Below are positions 61,953 to 64,000 of a stretch of DNA of 64,000 nucleotides, piece by piece. Each line of letters begins with the position of its first letter. Position 1 is the first letter of the stretch. Position numbers and translations under genes: made by a program. Source of the DNA: Candidatus Obscuribacterales bacterium (GTDB taxonomy: Bacteria; Cyanobacteriota; Vampirovibrionia; Obscuribacterales; Obscuribacteraceae); NCBI GenBank assembly GCA_019747875.1, contig JAIEQI010000057.1, forward strand, positions 30,340 through 94,339. Direction: 5' to 3'. The notes under the pieces are model-generated. The model was not told where the DNA came from. It made no database searches and was given only the letters and a program-made list of their open reading frames with translations.

Positions 61953-62927
61953 CTATACGTTGGCGGAAGCAAAGGCTTGGTGCAAGTGCTCTCGAAGTTT
62001 CGCCGCCGCAACCTCAATTGCAAGCCGCGCTGCTGGCGTTTCGGTGATTGCATTCAGCATCACGAAATCGTGGATCGTGCCTAGACATCGAATGGCTTGA
62101 ACCGATACACCAGCTTCCATAAGCTTGTGAGCATAAGCTTCGCCTTCATCACGAAGTACATCACACTCTGCTGTAATCACCAGAGCTGGTGGCATGTTCT
62201 TCAGATCATTCGTATTTGCTTGTAGAGGTGAAAGAAGCATATGCATTCTGTTTTCTTCATTTGGCTCATATTGTTTCCAGAACCACTTCATCGCTTCTGT
62301 GGTCAGAAAATGTTTTTCGCCAAATTGTTTGTACGAATCTGTGTCAAACTTTGCATTAGTAACTGGATAAAATAGCAGTTGAAAAACAAAGCGGGGACAA
62401 GCCTCTAATTGACTCTGAATTGTCAGTGCGATTGACATATTGCCACCGACACTGTCGCCTCCAACCGCCATACGAGTTGCATCAATGTTCAATTCGCGCG
62501 CATTGTCTTTCAAATAGCGTGCAACCGCACATGATTGCATTATTGCATCACCGGACTTTGCCTCTGGAGACAAAGAATACTCGACAAATGCAACAGCAAT
62601 GTCAGCCTTGTTTGAAAGCTCAAGTACAAGTCTATCGTGTGTATTCCAACTTCCGAAAACCCAACCCGCTCCATGAATGTATAAGAGAACCGGAAGCTTA
62701 TTGTTATTACCCTTTGGACGAACGATTTTTACCGATACGCTGCCGTAGTTACCGGCGTCTACCGAGACATCTGTAAGATCTGCATCCAATTTCTTTACAG
62801 GCGTTGATGCCTGGAGGCTCTCGAAGATCTTCCTTCCTTCAACTGGAGGCAGTTCGTAAATAGCTGGACCCGTATTTGAATTCACTATGTCGAGGAATGC
62901 CTGTGTCGTTTTTTCGATTTTACTCAC
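61953..62927 (-). CDS. Alpha/beta hydrolase, hormone-sensitive-lipase type
   Basis: The 324-aa protein has the oxyanion motif HGAGWVFGS (85-93; usually HGGG), the nucleophile Ser159 in GGDSVGGNMS, a later ECDVLRDEGEAY holding the catalytic Asp and an IHDF motif with the His. This is the layout of HSL/arylacetamide-deacetylase-like esterases. No signal peptide. The GTG start overlaps the stop of the upstream Rpn-type gene by 4 nt (GTGA) and has AGGAG 7 nt before it, so expression is coupled to that gene. Confidence 0.9.
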   Translation of the reverse strand: MSKIEKTTQAFLDIVNSNTGPAIYELPPVEGRKIFESLQASTPVKKLDADLTDVSVDAGNYGSVSVKIVRPKGNNNKLPVLLYIHGAGWVFGSWNTHDRLVLELSNKADIAVAFVEYSLSPEAKSGDAIMQSCAVARYLKDNARELNIDATRMAVGGDSVGGNMSIALTIQSQLEACPRFVFQLLFYPVTNAKFDTDSYKQFGEKHFLTTEAMKWFWKQYEPNEENRMHMLLSPLQANTNDLKNMPPALVITAECDVLRDEGEAYAHKLMEAGVSVQAIRCLGTIHDFVMLNAITETPAARLAIEVAAAKLREHLHQAFASANV

Positions 62928-63880
62928 TTACTGTCTCCTGGTTGAATCTTTAAAAGCCAGGTTTCTAAATCCTCTATTGTTGAGAAGTCCAGAAAATCTT
63001 CTGCTAATTGCTCCAAGTATTCCTTGCTAAGAGTATTTATCCGGTTTGTTAGCTCTTGATTTATTGAACCGAATTTTCTCACTGCGAAACGCTTTACTAT
63101 GTTTTGAGCTTCAAGGGTTAGCCCTTCAGCCAGACCTTCAGCCATACCTTCAGCCAGCCCTTCAGCCATACCTTCAGCCAGCCCTTTGGCCAAACCTTCG
63201 GCCAGTCCTTCGGCACGCCCGATTTCTATCCCTTCTTTATGCCAGCCTGTAATAAACGTCATAATAGTGTCCCTCTCAAAAGGCCTTAAATAATTGACCA
63301 TCTCTTCGAATCGTTTCTTTTCTGAAGTAGACAAGTCCAGATAAGCATGTATGAACTTTTGAACTACTGCCGACTTGTTTGGGGGAAGGCTTAAATCTGC
63401 CAAATGTAGCAAGCACTTCAATTTTACCTCAGGACGCTGCGTTTCTGTGAACCACATGCAGGACATTAATGCTGAAGCTACCGGATTTCGAATCTTGAGG
63501 AAACTCTGCCAGTTCATCATATTAAGCTGCACCACAAGAAATTGGAAATATCCAAGCGAGATCCCGTTGGAACAAAGTTCTATTCGCGAAGATGCTGCTT
63601 TCCGCGGGCTTTTAAATGAAAGGATCGCGATTGGAAGGATTGGCATCTTGTATTTCTTGTGCAGTGATGCATAGTAGTGCAGCATTCTTCCTGGCAATGT
63701 CTTTTGGTGACTCGACTCGATTTCAATGTGTATCAAAGACGGTTTGTTGGAACGATTGTTTGAAACTTGAAATACCAAGTCCGCTCGGTGTGCTTTTCCG
63801 GGTTCGAGCTCTGCTTGAAACTCTTTATCCACCTGCACTGCTACCAGCCTGTTTAGTTTGGCAGTGAATTCCGGTGGCAC
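62924..63880 (-). CDS. Rpn/PD-(D/E)XK-type nuclease, probably N-terminally damaged
   Basis: The 318-aa frame (first possible start GTG 63880) has RADLVFQV and LIHIEIESSHQKT, the Asp and Glu-x-Glu of the Rpn/PD-(D/E)XK core, then a helical middle and a run of four-residue Ala-Glu-Gly-Leu repeats (about 223-253). The C-terminus (LEQLAEDFLDFSTIEDLETWL) is typical of the DUF4351-type tail. Directly upstream in the same frame, 63881-63925 encodes KELIGEFFFEFLDLF, which looks like the conserved start of this family, but a TAA at 63926-63928 cuts it off. The protein is thus likely truncated. Overlaps the esterase gene by 4 nt. Confidence 0.75.
   Translation of the reverse strand: MPPEFTAKLNRLVAVQVDKEFQAELEPGKAHRADLVFQVSNNRSNKPSLIHIEIESSHQKTLPGRMLHYYASLHKKYKMPILPIAILSFKSPRKAASSRIELCSNGISLGYFQFLVVQLNMMNWQSFLKIRNPVASALMSCMWFTETQRPEVKLKCLLHLADLSLPPNKSAVVQKFIHAYLDLSTSEKKRFEEMVNYLRPFERDTIMTFITGWHKEGIEIGRAEGLAEGLAKGLAEGMAEGLAEGMAEGLAEGLTLEAQNIVKRFAVRKFGSINQELTNRINTLSKEYLEQLAEDFLDFSTIEDLETWLLKIQPGDSK
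63119..63213. repeat. 12-bp tandem repeat inside the Rpn-type gene
   Basis: About eight imperfect 12-bp units (cCTTCAGCCAga/taC on the plus strand) encode a four-residue Glu-Gly-Leu/Met-Ala repeat. Such runs are common in this nuclease family and can change length by slippage. Confidence 0.8.
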
Positions 63881-64000
63881 AAAGAGATCGAGGAACTCAA
63901 AAAAGAATTCACCGATGAGTTCCTTTTATGTGTTGTCAGCGGTTATGTGCTGAAGTGTAGCAAAGTCTTTACCTGACTCAGCAAATCCCCATATTCTTCA

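Noticed and set aside
63119..63213. Short tandem repeats as a CRISPR array
   Set aside because: 12-bp units without spacers inside a coding frame; a protein repeat.

Overview
The window looks like chromosomal DNA of a deep-branching diderm bacterium. The protein mix points to the non-photosynthetic sister group of Cyanobacteria (Vampirovibrionia/Melainabacteria, Obscuribacter-like). That mix includes many secreted TPR and coiled-coil proteins, a cyanobacterial/archaeal-type CobT-like phosphoribosyltransferase, NrdR, the rplS-ylqF-rnhB order and several J-domain proteins. The taxonomy is inferred from protein style, not from a marker gene. I see no rRNA, tRNA, prophage, insertion sequence or CRISPR array.

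Layout. 1-11.7 kb: the end of a secreted calcium-loop protein, then a minus-strand run (SNase-like nuclease, TPR protein, Tex, GNAT, DUF3142 protein, a 760-aa secreted protein, a TPR-matrixin protease). 11.9-19.5 kb: a small-protein and secretion-flavoured stretch. It holds a three-gene minus cassette ending in a Cys-rich 62-aa peptide, an EF-hand/calpain-like protease, a second short Cys-containing peptide, a lipoprotein and a SAM-hydrolase-family protein. 19.6-29.7 kb: MATE exporter, dicarboxylate/amino-acid symporter, Spy-like protein, PBP1A, repeat protein and GT39 glycosyltransferase. 30-45 kb: an 897-aa coiled-coil protein, DAHP synthase, CobT-like enzyme, receiver-GGDEF protein, acyl-CoA dehydrogenase, two J-domain proteins, rplS-ylqF-rnhB and nrdR. 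45-51.7 kb: a signalling locus (below). 51.9-64 kb: an MshEN-like repeat protein, a 1191-aa VIT/VWA-like membrane protein, secreted coiled-coil and TPR proteins, a frameshifted gene, a second matrixin protease fused to Sel1/TPR repeats, an esterase and an Rpn-type nuclease with a damaged N-terminus.

The most interesting part is 45.1-51.7 kb. A YD-repeat protein and a trypsin-like protease are followed by two tandem copies of an intergenic element of about 215 bp. Each copy has a 5' hairpin, a second hairpin with a C-rich loop, an identical 34-nt single-stranded segment and a terminator hairpin. Differences between the copies keep the stems paired, so they look like two paralogous small RNAs. 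Ahead of both copies, and ahead of the YD-protein/protease pair, lie direct repeats of (C/A/G)(T/A)GTCAC spaced 11 bp, the geometry of a PhoB/OmpR-family site. Immediately downstream are an OmpR/PhoB-family response regulator and two 503-aa sensor kinases with nearly identical kinase halves and diverged sensors. I propose that these form one regulon: two sensors, one regulator, two sRNAs and a protease pair.

A second theme is orphan small Cys-containing peptides (11903-12091 and 17043-17207) with RiPP-like or metal-binding-like architecture but no visible maturation enzyme nearby. REP-like palindromes with a conserved 5-nt loop and covarying stems sit mostly in gaps between convergent genes.
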